Source: Nitriliruptoria bacterium (GTDB taxonomy: Bacteria > Actinomycetota > Nitriliruptoria > Euzebyales > Egibacteraceae). From it: a DNA stretch of 41,002 nt. The translations under genes and the position numbers were made by a program. Of this stretch, positions 22,448 through 29,951 are shown piece by piece. Location of the stretch: positions 1 to 41,002 of the forward strand of contig PWER01000043.1 in assembly GCA_003553565.1 (NCBI GenBank). Direction: 5' to 3'. Under the pieces are notes generated by a model that was given only the letters and a program-made list of their open reading frames with translations, was not told where the DNA came from and ran no database searches. Position 1 is the stretch's first letter; the number at the start of each line of letters is the position of its first letter.

Positions 22448-22851
22448 GCGGTGACCTGCTGCGCTGGGCCGGAGGCAACCTGCTGCGGTTCGTGGCGGCC
22501 TGCGGGGTGGCCTGGCTGCTGGCCGTGGCCTGGTACGCCGTCCCGGTGGTGCCCGCCGAGGGGCCGTTCCCCGGGGTGGGGGGCTATCTGAGCGCGCTGA
22601 TGCTCTCGCCGGTGCCCCTGTGGCTGCCCCACCTGGTGGTCGTCGGGCTGCTCAGCCGCGTCGCGTCGTCAGCCACGTTCCGGGTGATCGCCGTCATCAG
22701 CGCGCTGACGCTGGGGGGCCTGTGGTGGCCCGTGCACGTGTCAGCGCTCGGCGATCCCTCCGGGTGGCTCGCGCCGACCAACGTGATGCTGCCGGCCGCC
22801 TACGCCCTCTATGGCGCCGTGGTGCGACCGCTGCCGGCCCACGCCGTGTGA
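22444..22851 (+). CDS. Small three- to four-helix membrane protein in the Moco operon
   Basis: The family is not recognised. The 135-aa protein has hydrophobic helices at about 14-33, 45-70 and 80-97, and possibly 110-127, with a tryptophan-rich stretch GGLWWPVHVSA. Its ATG overlaps the MoaD-MoaE stop (ATGA), so it belongs to the moaC-mog-moaX transcript. The position could suggest a link to molybdenum-cofactor handling, but membrane proteins often ride at operon ends and nothing in the sequence shows molybdate transport. A 10-bp palindrome GCCCGCGGGC follows the stop. Confidence 0.75.
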   Translation: MSGDLLRWAGGNLLRFVAACGVAWLLAVAWYAVPVVPAEGPFPGVGGYLSALMLSPVPLWLPHLVVVGLLSRVASSATFRVIAVISALTLGGLWWPVHVSALGDPSGWLAPTNVMLPAAYALYGAVVRPLPAHAV

Positions 22852-22893
22852 GCCCGCGGGCGGCACCGGCAGGACCGCTGCGCGCTGGCGCCG

Positions 22894-23196
22894 CTACCAC
22901 CGCGAGCCGGCCCGCGCGCCGCGCCCGGAGCCGCGACCGGAGCCGCGCCCACGCACGCGACCACGCCCGCCGAGGCGGCTCCACAGCGTCCCGCCATAGC
23001 TGAGGCCGATCGCCACCAGGCAGATGCCGGTGACCGTCCAGGAGGCCAGCGGCGAGCCGACGATGAGCGCGATGCCCCCAAGCAGCGCCGCGAGCGCCAC
23101 GAGGACCGCCGGCAGCAGCGGCGCGCGGCCCATCCAGCGCCCGATGAGGGTCGCCGCGATGGTGCCGAGGATCGACAGCAGCACCCACACGACCAT
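22894..23196 (-). CDS. Small membrane protein with an Arg-Gly-rich C-terminal tail
   Basis: The family is not recognised. The 100-aa product has three hydrophobic segments (about 2-19, 28-48 and 53-69). Its last 25 residues are dominated by Arg-Gly and Arg-Gly-Ser, ending ARAGSRW. Such RG tails bind nucleic acid or acidic partners in other proteins, but that is only analogy. ATG 23196 (MVVWVLLS) begins at the first hydrophobic segment; it has no clear ribosome-binding site, and an upstream ATG at 23271 lies in the neighbouring promoter. It is convergent with the Moco operon and divergent from the VKOR-like gene, possibly sharing its regulatory region. Confidence 0.6.
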   Translation of the reverse strand: MVVWVLLSILGTIAATLIGRWMGRAPLLPAVLVALAALLGGIALIVGSPLASWTVTGICLVAIGLSYGGTLWSRLGGRGRVRGRGSGRGSGRGARAGSRW

Positions 23197-23252
23197 GAGG
23201 GCGCAGCCTACTCGGCCCACCGCTGCGCCGACCACCGCTCCGACGCGCTGAG

Positions 23253-23280
23253 TTGCATACCCTACCCCCATGGGTATACT
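23253..23280 (+). promoter_or_regulatory. Promoter with an embedded CsoR/CstR-type operator upstream of the VKOR-like gene
   Basis: TTGCAT (23253-23258) and TATACT (23275-23280), 16 nt apart, form the best promoter in the window. Between and overlapping them is TACCC-CCAT-GGGTA (23263-23276), a perfect inverted repeat of the half-site used by the CsoR/RcnR/FrmR/CstR repressor family; an outer ATACCC/GGGTAT pair spans 23257-23277. A repressor bound here would block RNA polymerase. Family members sense copper, nickel, formaldehyde or persulfides. The CsoR-type gene itself is not in this window. Confidence 0.65.
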
Positions 23281-23354
23281 GCTCGGCGAACGTGCGGCAG
23301 GCGTCGCGCCGCCGCACTGCACGGACCGCAAGCGACCTCGAGGAGACCGGCACG

Positions 23355-23966
23355 ATGAGCGCACAGACGACCACCCACCCCACCGAGGCCAACGTGGCCA
23401 CCGAGGCAACGACCGAGGCCAGGTCCAGCCGGGTCGGCAGGCTGATGGGCTTCTTCATCGGCGTGGCGATCGTGGGCTGGGGCGCCAGCGCCTTCCTCAC
23501 CGCGGTGCACTTCTGGGCGCTGCCGCTGCCCGAGGGCATCGAGCCGCAGGGCAGCATGGCGGTGATCACCAGCCCGTGGGCCTACATCGGCCCGATCCCG
23601 CTCGCCCTCGTCGGTGCCCTGTACTACGTGGTGATGATCGCCCTGGGCGCCACCTGGCGCGTGACGCGCAACGCGCTGCTGGACACGGTGATGCTGCCCA
23701 TGACCGGCCTCGGCGTGCTGATGTCGGCCGGCCTGGTCTACCTGCAGCTCGGCCCGATCGGTGAGATCTGCCCCTTCTGCATGGTGTCGGCCACCGCCAC
23801 GACCCTGCTGTTCCTGACCGAGCTGACGATCAAGAGCCAGGGCGGATCCCGCGTCGCGCGCCCCGCCAACCCCTCGATCGTGTGGGGCACGGCCTTCGTC
23901 GCGACGCTGCTGCTCACCCTGGCCGCGATGTTCGGTCTCACGATCGCGCCGATCCCCGGCGCCTGA
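23355..23966 (+). CDS. VKOR-family (vitamin K epoxide reductase-like) membrane protein lacking loop cysteines
   Basis: Bacterial VKOR homologues replace DsbB, passing electrons from DsbA-like proteins to quinones to make disulfides outside the membrane. This 203-aa protein has about five helices (28-50, 76-98, 108-132, 140-158, 176-198). It keeps the quinone-side redox pair as CPFC (Cys139/Cys142) and the family sequence SPWAYIGPIPLALVGALYY (73-91). It has no other cysteine: the pair in the first extracytoplasmic loop, which relays electrons from the partner, is missing. It may therefore use another thiol carrier or do different chemistry. ATG 23355 has GAGGAG upstream. The CsoR/CstR-like operator 75 nt before the start suggests induction by a thiol-reactive or metal signal. 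Confidence 0.82.
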   Translation: MSAQTTTHPTEANVATEATTEARSSRVGRLMGFFIGVAIVGWGASAFLTAVHFWALPLPEGIEPQGSMAVITSPWAYIGPIPLALVGALYYVVMIALGATWRVTRNALLDTVMLPMTGLGVLMSAGLVYLQLGPIGEICPFCMVSATATTLLFLTELTIKSQGGSRVARPANPSIVWGTAFVATLLLTLAAMFGLTIAPIPGA

Positions 23967-23977
23967 TCGCGGGCTCC

Positions 23978-24011
23978 GCCCCGCCCCCGCATCGCTGTGC
24001 GCGGGCGGGGC
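23978..24011. terminator. Bidirectional terminator hairpin between convergent genes
   Basis: GCCCCGCCCCCGC (23978-23990) pairs with GCGCGGGCGGGGC (23999-24011) over 13 positions with a single C-C mismatch and an 8-nt loop. It lies in the 92-nt gap between the VKOR-like gene and the convergent phosphofructokinase gene and could serve both. Confidence 0.6.
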
Positions 24012-24058
24012 AGCCCCACCCCGGCGAGCGCGGCGCGGGCTGATCCCAGTCCGCGCCG

Positions 24059-26293
24059 TCAGTCCTGGGTCGGGTCGGCCATGACGTCGGCCAGGCGGCC
24101 GAGCTCCAGCCACCACTGGTCCAGCGGGCGGCGCGCATCCGGGTGGGCGAGGTCGGGCAGCTTGTTGAGGTCGGTGACCTCCACGGCCCCGCCCTGCAGC
24201 CCGATGAAGGCGCTGCCCGGCGCCCGCTGGCCGGCCTGCTCCAGCAAGTGGCCCACGCTGTGCGAGGCCAGGCGCGTAGCCTGGATGCGATCGAACGGCG
24301 AGGGGTCGCCGCCCTGCTGAAGGTGACCGAGGATCGTCTCGCGGACGTCGAACAGGTCGCCGCTCTCCTTCTCGAACAGCGACCGCAGGAAGTCGGTCGT
24401 GTAGAGGTCGTCGGCGTGCTCGCTGCGCACGATGAGCCCCAGGCGCTTGCGGCGTGCACGGAAGCCCTCCGCCAGAGCGGTCACGTCGTGGAGCAGGTCA
24501 TCCAGCTGGATGCCGTGCTCGGGCAGGTAGACGCGCTCGGCACCCGTGGCGATCCCCGACAGCAGCGCCAGGTAGCCGCTGTCGCGCCCCATCACCTCGA
24601 CGATGAAGCAGCGGCCGGCCGCGACGGCCGACTGCTTCACCCGGTCGATGTCGGACACGATCGTGTTCAGCGCGGTGTCAGCGCCGATCGACAGCTCGCT
24701 GCCCGGCAGGTCGTTGTTGATCGAGGTCGGCAGGCACACGATCGGCAGCTGCAGCGCCGGCAGGCGACGCCGCTCCACGTGGAGCGCGTGCGCCGCCCAG
24801 TAGCCGTCCCAGCCCCCGGCCATCAGCAGGCCATCGAGCTCGAGGTGCGCGACCTGCTCGGCGATCGCGTCCAGCTCCCTGCCCTGTGGCACGCCCCGGC
24901 TCACCCCGAGCTCGGCGCCCCCGCGCGAGCCCCACTCGGTCACGCTCATCCAGTCCAGCTCGGTGCACTCGCCCTGGCGCAGGCCCGCGAAGCCGCCCTG
25001 GATGGCCACCGGGGTGTGCCCGGCGTCGAGGATGAGACGCGAGGCGACCCGCACCACGGTGTTCATCCCGGGTGCGGGGCCATCGGCATGCAGGATCCCC
25101 AGGCGCAGGGGGTGGCGCCCGTCCTCGGGCGCGCTGGGTTGGGCCTGGGTGAGGGTGCGCAGGGTCGCGTAGGACTCGGCGAAGCTGCCGCCCCGCATGC
25201 GCATCGCGCCCTCCGCGTCGTTGGCGGCGACCAGCTCGGCCACGCGCTGGGTCTGGGCCACGCACTCCATCAGGTCCGAGCTGGCGACCTGGTGGCCGCG
25301 GATGCCCACCAGGCGCGAGCCGTGCTCGGCTTCGCCGGCGAGCAGGCGCTCGACGGCGGCGTAGCCCAGCAGCGTGCCGAGGAACCGGTCGAAGGCGCTG
25401 GGCGAGCCCCCGCGCTGCACGTGGCCGGGGATCGTGGTCCGCGCATCCTCGCCCAGGCGCTCGCGCAGCACCGCGCACACGTCCTCGGCGGTGATCGGGT
25501 TGCCCTCGTCGTCGTGGGCGCCCTCGGCGATGATGATCATGTTCTGGCGCCGCCCGATGCGCCGGCCAGCCTCCAGCGTGTCGCACATCGCGTCGGCCCA
25601 GCCCTGGGCCGGCGGGGGGCTCTCGGGGATCAGCACCCAGTTCGCGCCGGTGGCCACCGCCGACATGAGCGCCAGGTAGCCGCAGTGGCGACCCATGACC
25701 TCCACGACGAACGAGCGCTGGTGGCTCGCGGCGGTGTCCCGGATGGCGTCGACGGCCTCGGCCACGCGGTGCAGCGCGGTGTCGGCCCCGATCGTCATGT
25801 CGGTGCCGAACATGTCGTTGTCGATCGACCCGGCCATGCCCACCAGACGCAGACGCGGGTGCGTCGCGGCGGTCGCGGGATCGATCGCGCCCTCCTCGAC
25901 GAGCTCGGCCAGCAGCTCGGGCCACTCGCGCCGGAAGATGTCGGCGCCGGTGAGGCTGCCGTCCCCGCCCATCACCACCATCGCCGAGATGCCGCGCTCC
26001 ACCAGGTTGTGGGCGGCCCGGCGACGGCCCTCACGGGTGCGGAACGCCTGCGAGCGCGCCGAGCCGATCGTGGAGCCTCCGCGCTGGAGGATCTGGCTGA
26101 CCTGCGGCGAGCCGAACGCCTGGATGGCCTCGCCACCCGCGACGAGCCCCGCGTAGCCCTCCCGGACCGCGTGCACCGTGACACCGTGGTGCAGCCCCGT
26201 GCGCACCACCGAGCGCACGACCGCGTTCATGCCCGAGGCGTCGCCGCCGCTGGTCAGCACCGCGAGGTGCTCGATGGGAGCCTGCTCGGTCAC
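24059..26293 (-). CDS. pfk: Eukaryotic-type double-domain ATP-dependent 6-phosphofructokinase
   Basis: A 744-aa protein made of two tandem PFK domains, against about 320 aa for ordinary bacterial PfkA. The N-half has an intact active site: LTSGGDASGMNAVVR (11-25), GGDGSLTGAD (109-118) with the Gly that favours ATP over pyrophosphate, GSIDNDMFGTDMTIGADTAL (155-174), EVMGRHCGYLAL and GHVQRGGSPSAFDR. The C-half keeps the fold (SINNDLPGSELSIGADTALN, MGRDSGYLALLSGIATGAE, LGHLQQGGDPSPFDR), but its GGDGS equivalent is GGWDGY, so it is probably a regulatory allosteric half, as in eukaryotic PFK-1. The long spacer between GGDGS and SIDND is also eukaryotic-like. Start: second of two adjacent GTGs (26293), after GAGGAGG. 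The regulator-like gene lies 86 nt upstream. Confidence 0.93.
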   Translation of the reverse strand: MTEQAPIEHLAVLTSGGDASGMNAVVRSVVRTGLHHGVTVHAVREGYAGLVAGGEAIQAFGSPQVSQILQRGGSTIGSARSQAFRTREGRRRAAHNLVERGISAMVVMGGDGSLTGADIFRREWPELLAELVEEGAIDPATAATHPRLRLVGMAGSIDNDMFGTDMTIGADTALHRVAEAVDAIRDTAASHQRSFVVEVMGRHCGYLALMSAVATGANWVLIPESPPPAQGWADAMCDTLEAGRRIGRRQNMIIIAEGAHDDEGNPITAEDVCAVLRERLGEDARTTIPGHVQRGGSPSAFDRFLGTLLGYAAVERLLAGEAEHGSRLVGIRGHQVASSDLMECVAQTQRVAELVAANDAEGAMRMRGGSFAESYATLRTLTQAQPSAPEDGRHPLRLGILHADGPAPGMNTVVRVASRLILDAGHTPVAIQGGFAGLRQGECTELDWMSVTEWGSRGGAELGVSRGVPQGRELDAIAEQVAHLELDGLLMAGGWDGYWAAHALHVERRRLPALQLPIVCLPTSINNDLPGSELSIGADTALNTIVSDIDRVKQSAVAAGRCFIVEVMGRDSGYLALLSGIATGAERVYLPEHGIQLDDLLHDVTALAEGFRARRKRLGLIVRSEHADDLYTTDFLRSLFEKESGDLFDVRETILGHLQQGGDPSPFDRIQATRLASHSVGHLLEQAGQRAPGSAFIGLQGGAVEVTDLNKLPDLAHPDARRPLDQWWLELGRLADVMADPTQD

Positions 26294-26379
26294 CACGTCC
26301 TCCTCGACGCGTCGGGGATCATCGGGGACAGGGTCACCGCGGATCGCCTCGGGGGCAAGGCTGCGCTCCGCGCGGCGCG

Positions 26380-27609
26380 TCAGCCGCTGCGGTGCAGCGT
26401 CCAGACGAGCTCGGCGGGCACGCTGCCAGGGTTGGCCCAGCCGGTGAGGCTGGCCCGGGTCAGCAGGAGCGCATCGCCCTCGTGGAGGGTCTCGGGACGT
26501 CCCTCGACGGTGCAGTCGAGCACCCCGCGCAGCACCAGCACCGACTCGGTCTCCTTGGTGGCGAACGGCGTCGCGTCGCCTGCCGCGCCCGGCGCGACCT
26601 CCACCAGCCACTGCTGCCCCGCCACGGGATCGTCGAGGAGGCGCTCGGCGACCAGCCCCGCGGCCAGGGCGGTGCGCTCGCGCCCGCTGCGCCGCGACAG
26701 CTCGTAGCCGTGGGCGTCCTCGTCGCTGGGGCCGAAGGGCACGCCGAGCACCTCCCACAGCCGCACCAGCGTGTCGCCGGAGGGGCCGCGCACGCCGCGC
26801 TCCACCTGGGACAGCGCCGAGGGGGTGATGCCCACCCGACGGGCCACCTCGGCTTGGGACAGCCCGTGGCCGAGCCGCTGGTGGCGGATGGCGGTGCCCA
26901 GGCGCTCGCGGCTGGTGGTGATCGGCCCGACGGCGTGCAGGTCGCCCTCGCTGACCCGCGCCTGCAGGCTGCGCCCGATGACCCCGGGCGAGCGGCCGTC
27001 GGCCTTGCGCACGCGCAGCCCCACCGCCCCGCCGGCGCCGTCGCCCTCGCCGGGAGCCTCGGCGGCGTCGGCGAGCTCGACGACCACCTGGGTGATCTCC
27101 TCGAGGCGCCGCAGGAAGGCGGGTCGATGCTCGGCGCGGGTCACCGGCCAGAGCGCCAGGCTGCGCCGGCGGTACAGCCGCGGGCAGGCGGACAGGAACA
27201 GCTGCAGGGCCGCGGCGTCGTCCCAAGCCTCCTGGAACGCGGAGAGGCGGTCGAAGACGAAGGCCGCCCCCTCCCCCACGGCCTCCTCCACCGCGTGCAG
27301 CGCCGCGATCGCGTCCTCGATCGTGGCCTCGCGAGCCAGGGCGTCGGGCCGGCTCGAGGGGTGACCGGTGCGCACCGGTGACCAGTCGAGCACGCGCAGC
27401 CCCTCGGTGTGCACGAACGCCGGGAGCTCCGCGGGTGGGGTGAGCGTCACGACGACCGTGGGCAGCCTCGTGCGCGCACTGGCGATGAAGCGCTCGACCA
27501 GCAGCTCCAGCGGGGCGCCGGGATCGCCCTGCAGCACCAGGTTGTCGCCGACGAAGACCCCGTCGAGCAGCTCGTCGATGAGGTCGGTCCCGGTCGTGAG
27601 CTCGGCCAC
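26380..27609 (-). CDS. KaiC/RecA-like domain fused to XRE helix-turn-helix and cupin
   Basis: A 409-aa three-part protein. Residues 1-190 resemble a KaiC/GvpD-type RecA fold: TGTDLIDELLDGVFVGDNLV, then a P-loop remnant QGDPGAPLE (27-35) lacking the Walker Lys-Ser/Thr, and a Walker-B-like AFVFD (116-120). Residues 234-290 are an XRE (Cro/C1) helix-turn-helix: LGTAIRHQRLGHGLSQAEVA then RRVGITPSALSQVERG. The C-terminal 75 residues are a cupin: TESVLVLRGVLDCTVEGR and LHEGDALLLT. HTH-cupin regulators are common; the KaiC-like front is not. It probably binds DNA and senses a small ligand, while ATP binding looks lost. GTG 27609 has GGAG 8 nt upstream. It precedes the phosphofructokinase gene on the same strand, so it may control sugar metabolism or itself (inference). 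Confidence 0.82.
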   Translation of the reverse strand: MAELTTGTDLIDELLDGVFVGDNLVLQGDPGAPLELLVERFIASARTRLPTVVVTLTPPAELPAFVHTEGLRVLDWSPVRTGHPSSRPDALAREATIEDAIAALHAVEEAVGEGAAFVFDRLSAFQEAWDDAAALQLFLSACPRLYRRRSLALWPVTRAEHRPAFLRRLEEITQVVVELADAAEAPGEGDGAGGAVGLRVRKADGRSPGVIGRSLQARVSEGDLHAVGPITTSRERLGTAIRHQRLGHGLSQAEVARRVGITPSALSQVERGVRGPSGDTLVRLWEVLGVPFGPSDEDAHGYELSRRSGRERTALAAGLVAERLLDDPVAGQQWLVEVAPGAAGDATPFATKETESVLVLRGVLDCTVEGRPETLHEGDALLLTRASLTGWANPGSVPAELVWTLHRSG

Positions 27610-27774
27610 GGCACCTGCTCCGTTCGCCACAGCGGTGAGCCGACACCGTACTCCACGGCACGATCGCGCCGACGGGCCCGCGCGCACACGCGCCCAGCCC
27701 GCGCGCCGGGCGCGGTCGCGGCAGCATCGGCGTCCCCGGCCCACGATGCGCCAGCGCGAGAGAAGGCCCCCGGC

Positions 27775-28311
27775 ATGAGCGATGAGCAGGACCAGCCCGC
27801 CAAGCGTCTGCGCGGTCGGCTCGCCAGCGGCGTCACCGTGTGGACCGCCGGCGAGGGGCGGGAGGCCACCGGCCTGACGGTCGCCTCGGCACTCGTCACC
27901 GAGGGCGAGCCGCCGCGCGTGCTGGGCACCGTCGGCGACCTCGCCGAGCTGCTTGACGCCGTGCGGGCCACCGGCTGCTTCGTGGTGCACCTGCTGGGCC
28001 ACGACCAGCGGCAGCTGGCCGACCGCTTCGCCGGGCTGATGCCGGTGCCCGGCGGCCCGCTGCGCGACGTCGACACCCGCCCCGGCCCGCACGGCCCCGT
28101 GCTGTCGGAGGTCGGCGCGTGGGCGGGCTGCCGCCTGGTGGACGAGCGGCAGGTGGGCTACCCGATCCTGCTGGAGGGCGCGATCGAGGAGCTCGCCCTG
28201 GACGACCTCGAGGACCCGCTGGTCTGGTTCCGCGGCCAGTACCGCCGCCTGGGGCAGGCGCGGGCCCCGTGGCAGGCCACCGGACCCGACTCGGCGCTGC
28301 CCGATCGCTGA
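27775..28311 (+). CDS. Flavin reductase-like FMN-binding split-barrel protein
   Basis: A 178-aa protein of the flavin-reductase domain family. It shows RLASGVTVWTAGEGREATGL (14-33), the TVASALVTEGEPPRVLG segment, FVVHLLGHDQRQLADRFAG (70-88), and CRLVDERQVGYPILLEGAIE followed by PLVWFRGQYRRL. Such proteins reduce FMN/FAD with NAD(P)H or bind heme or flavin non-catalytically; the specific reaction cannot be read from sequence. ATG 27775 follows AGAAGG at 9 nt. It is divergent from the KaiC-HTH-cupin gene across 165 nt, a typical position for a target of a divergently encoded regulator, though no matching operator was identified. Confidence 0.85.
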   Translation: MSDEQDQPAKRLRGRLASGVTVWTAGEGREATGLTVASALVTEGEPPRVLGTVGDLAELLDAVRATGCFVVHLLGHDQRQLADRFAGLMPVPGGPLRDVDTRPGPHGPVLSEVGAWAGCRLVDERQVGYPILLEGAIEELALDDLEDPLVWFRGQYRRLGQARAPWQATGPDSALPDR

Positions 28312-28354
28312 CGCCTCGCAAGCAGCGGCGCAGTGCGGCCCCGACCGTGCGGCC

Positions 28355-28395
28355 TAGGCTCGGGATGCCCGGTCCACACCCGCGGATCCCGCGGG
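28355..28395 (+). promoter_or_regulatory. Possible -10 box and leader hairpin before the MutS-like pair
   Basis: TAGGCT (28355-28360) is a good actinobacterial -10 box, without a convincing -35. It is followed by the perfect inverted repeat CCCGCGG-ATC-CCGCGGG (28379-28395), a 7-bp stem 26 nt before the first MutS-like ATG. The hairpin would lie in the untranslated leader and could affect mRNA stability or initiation. Confidence 0.4.
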
Positions 28396-28421
28396 AGCCA
28401 TCTCGCGGGGAGCGAGCCTCC

Positions 28422-29951
28422 ATGACGTTTCGCAGCCTGCTGTGGGATGAGGCCTCGGTGCCCACGTCGCGTCCCGGCGAGCCCGAGTGCTTCGGCGACC
28501 TGCACCTCGACCAGGTCGTGGCCGAGGTCGCGCGCGGGCGCGAGGACTACGACCTCGCGCCACTGCTCCACCAGCCGCTGGGCGATCCCGCGATGATCGC
28601 GGGGCGCCAGCGGGTGTTCTCGGACCTGGAGGACGACGACGTCGCCCAGGCGGTCAGCACCTTCTCGGAGCGCATGCGCCGCATGCGCCGCTACCAGGGG
28701 CTGGCACGGCGCCGCCACCAGGCCGAGGAGCGCCAGCGCTGGTTCCTCGACGCCGCGCAGGTCTACCTCGACGCCGTGCGCGGGCTGCGCGACGCGCTCG
28801 CCGCGCACGAGCTGGGCTCGGAGGGGCTGCAAGCGCTGCGCGACCACCTCGACGCGCTGATCGCCTCCTCGTCGTTCGCAGCGCTGGCCCGCGACGCGGC
28901 CGCGGTCGCCGAGGCCCTCGACGAGGTGCGCTACGCCATCGCCATCAAGGGCCGGCGCGTGCGGGTCAGGCACTATGAGGGCGAGCCCGACTACCTCGCC
29001 GAGATCGAGGAGGCGTTCGCGAAGTTCCGCGAGCGCGACGCGAAGGACTACCGCGCCCAGCTGCCGCCCGAGTCGCAGATGAACGGGGTGGAGGAGCGGA
29101 TCCTGGGTCTGGTCGCCCAGCTGTTCCCCGAGACGTTCGGCCAGCTGGCGACCTTCACCGAGCGCCACGCCGACTTCGCCGACCCCGGCGTGCTCACCTT
29201 CGAGCGCGAGGCGCAGCTGTTCCTCGGCTACCGCAAGCACGTCCGCGCGCTGCGCAACGCCGGGCTGCCGTTCTGCTACCCGACGGTCACCCCGGGGGCC
29301 CGCACGGTCACGATCGAGGACGGCTTCGACCTGGCGCTGGCGCGCAAGCTCGCCTCGCAGGGCACGGTGCCGGTCACCAACAGCCTGCGCCTGGGTCCCG
29401 GCGAGCGCGTGGCGGTCATCACCGGGCCCAACCAGGGCGGCAAGACCACCTTCGCCCGGATGGTGGGCCAGATCCACCACCTCGCCGCGCTGGGCCTGCC
29501 GGTGCCCGGCCGGCGCGTGGAGGTCGGCCTCGCCGATCAGGTGCTGACCCACTTCGAGCGCGAGGAGTCGCTGGACACCCTGCGCGGCAAGCTCGAGGAC
29601 GACCTCACCCGCATCCGGGGCATCCTCGACCGCGCCACCGCCGACAGCGTGCTGGTGCTCAACGAGCTGTTCACCTCCACCACCGTGAGCGACGCGGTGG
29701 CGCTCGGCCACGACATCCTCGAGCGCATCCGCGGCCTGGGCGCGCTGTGCCTCTACGTCACCTTCCTCGACGAGCTGGCCGAGGCCGGGCCGGAGACCGT
29801 CAGCCTCGTGGGCGAGGTCAGCCCCGAGGACCCCACCGCCCGCACCTTCGAGATCGTGCGCCGCCCCGCCGATGGGCTGGCCTACGCCGCGGCGCTGGCC
29901 CAGCGCCACCGCCTCACCTACGACCACGTGCGGGAGCGGCTGCGCGCATGA
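28422..29951 (+). CDS. MutS-like ATPase, first of a coupled pair
   Basis: A 509-aa protein consisting of the MutS lever/core helices (about 20-310) and the C-terminal ABC-type ATPase, without the mismatch-recognition and connector domains of true MutS. The ATPase has Walker A ITGPNQGGKTTF near residue 333-344. Walker B reads VLVLNELFTSTT near 410, with Asn where MutS has the Mg-binding Asp, followed by the family's SDAVALGHDILERI helix. Between 175 and 200 is IAIKGRRVRVRHYEGEPDY. It is not a standard mismatch-repair MutS. ATG 28422 has GGGGAG upstream. The stop overlaps the next MutS-like gene by 4 nt, so the two are likely made together and may form a heterodimer, as MutS proteins do. Confidence 0.88.
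   Translation: MTFRSLLWDEASVPTSRPGEPECFGDLHLDQVVAEVARGREDYDLAPLLHQPLGDPAMIAGRQRVFSDLEDDDVAQAVSTFSERMRRMRRYQGLARRRHQAEERQRWFLDAAQVYLDAVRGLRDALAAHELGSEGLQALRDHLDALIASSSFAALARDAAAVAEALDEVRYAIAIKGRRVRVRHYEGEPDYLAEIEEAFAKFRERDAKDYRAQLPPESQMNGVEERILGLVAQLFPETFGQLATFTERHADFADPGVLTFEREAQLFLGYRKHVRALRNAGLPFCYPTVTPGARTVTIEDGFDLALARKLASQGTVPVTNSLRLGPGERVAVITGPNQGGKTTFARMVGQIHHLAALGLPVPGRRVEVGLADQVLTHFEREESLDTLRGKLEDDLTRIRGILDRATADSVLVLNELFTSTTVSDAVALGHDILERIRGLGALCLYVTFLDELAEAGPETVSLVGEVSPEDPTARTFEIVRRPADGLAYAAALAQRHRLTYDHVRERLRA

Noticed and set aside
24059-27727. Single minus-strand open frame that would fuse the phosphofructokinase to over 470 extra N-terminal residues
   Set aside because: The extra part overlaps the KaiC-HTH-cupin gene in another frame, is Arg/Gly/Ala-rich without motifs, and a strong ribosome-binding site precedes the internal GTG at 26293.
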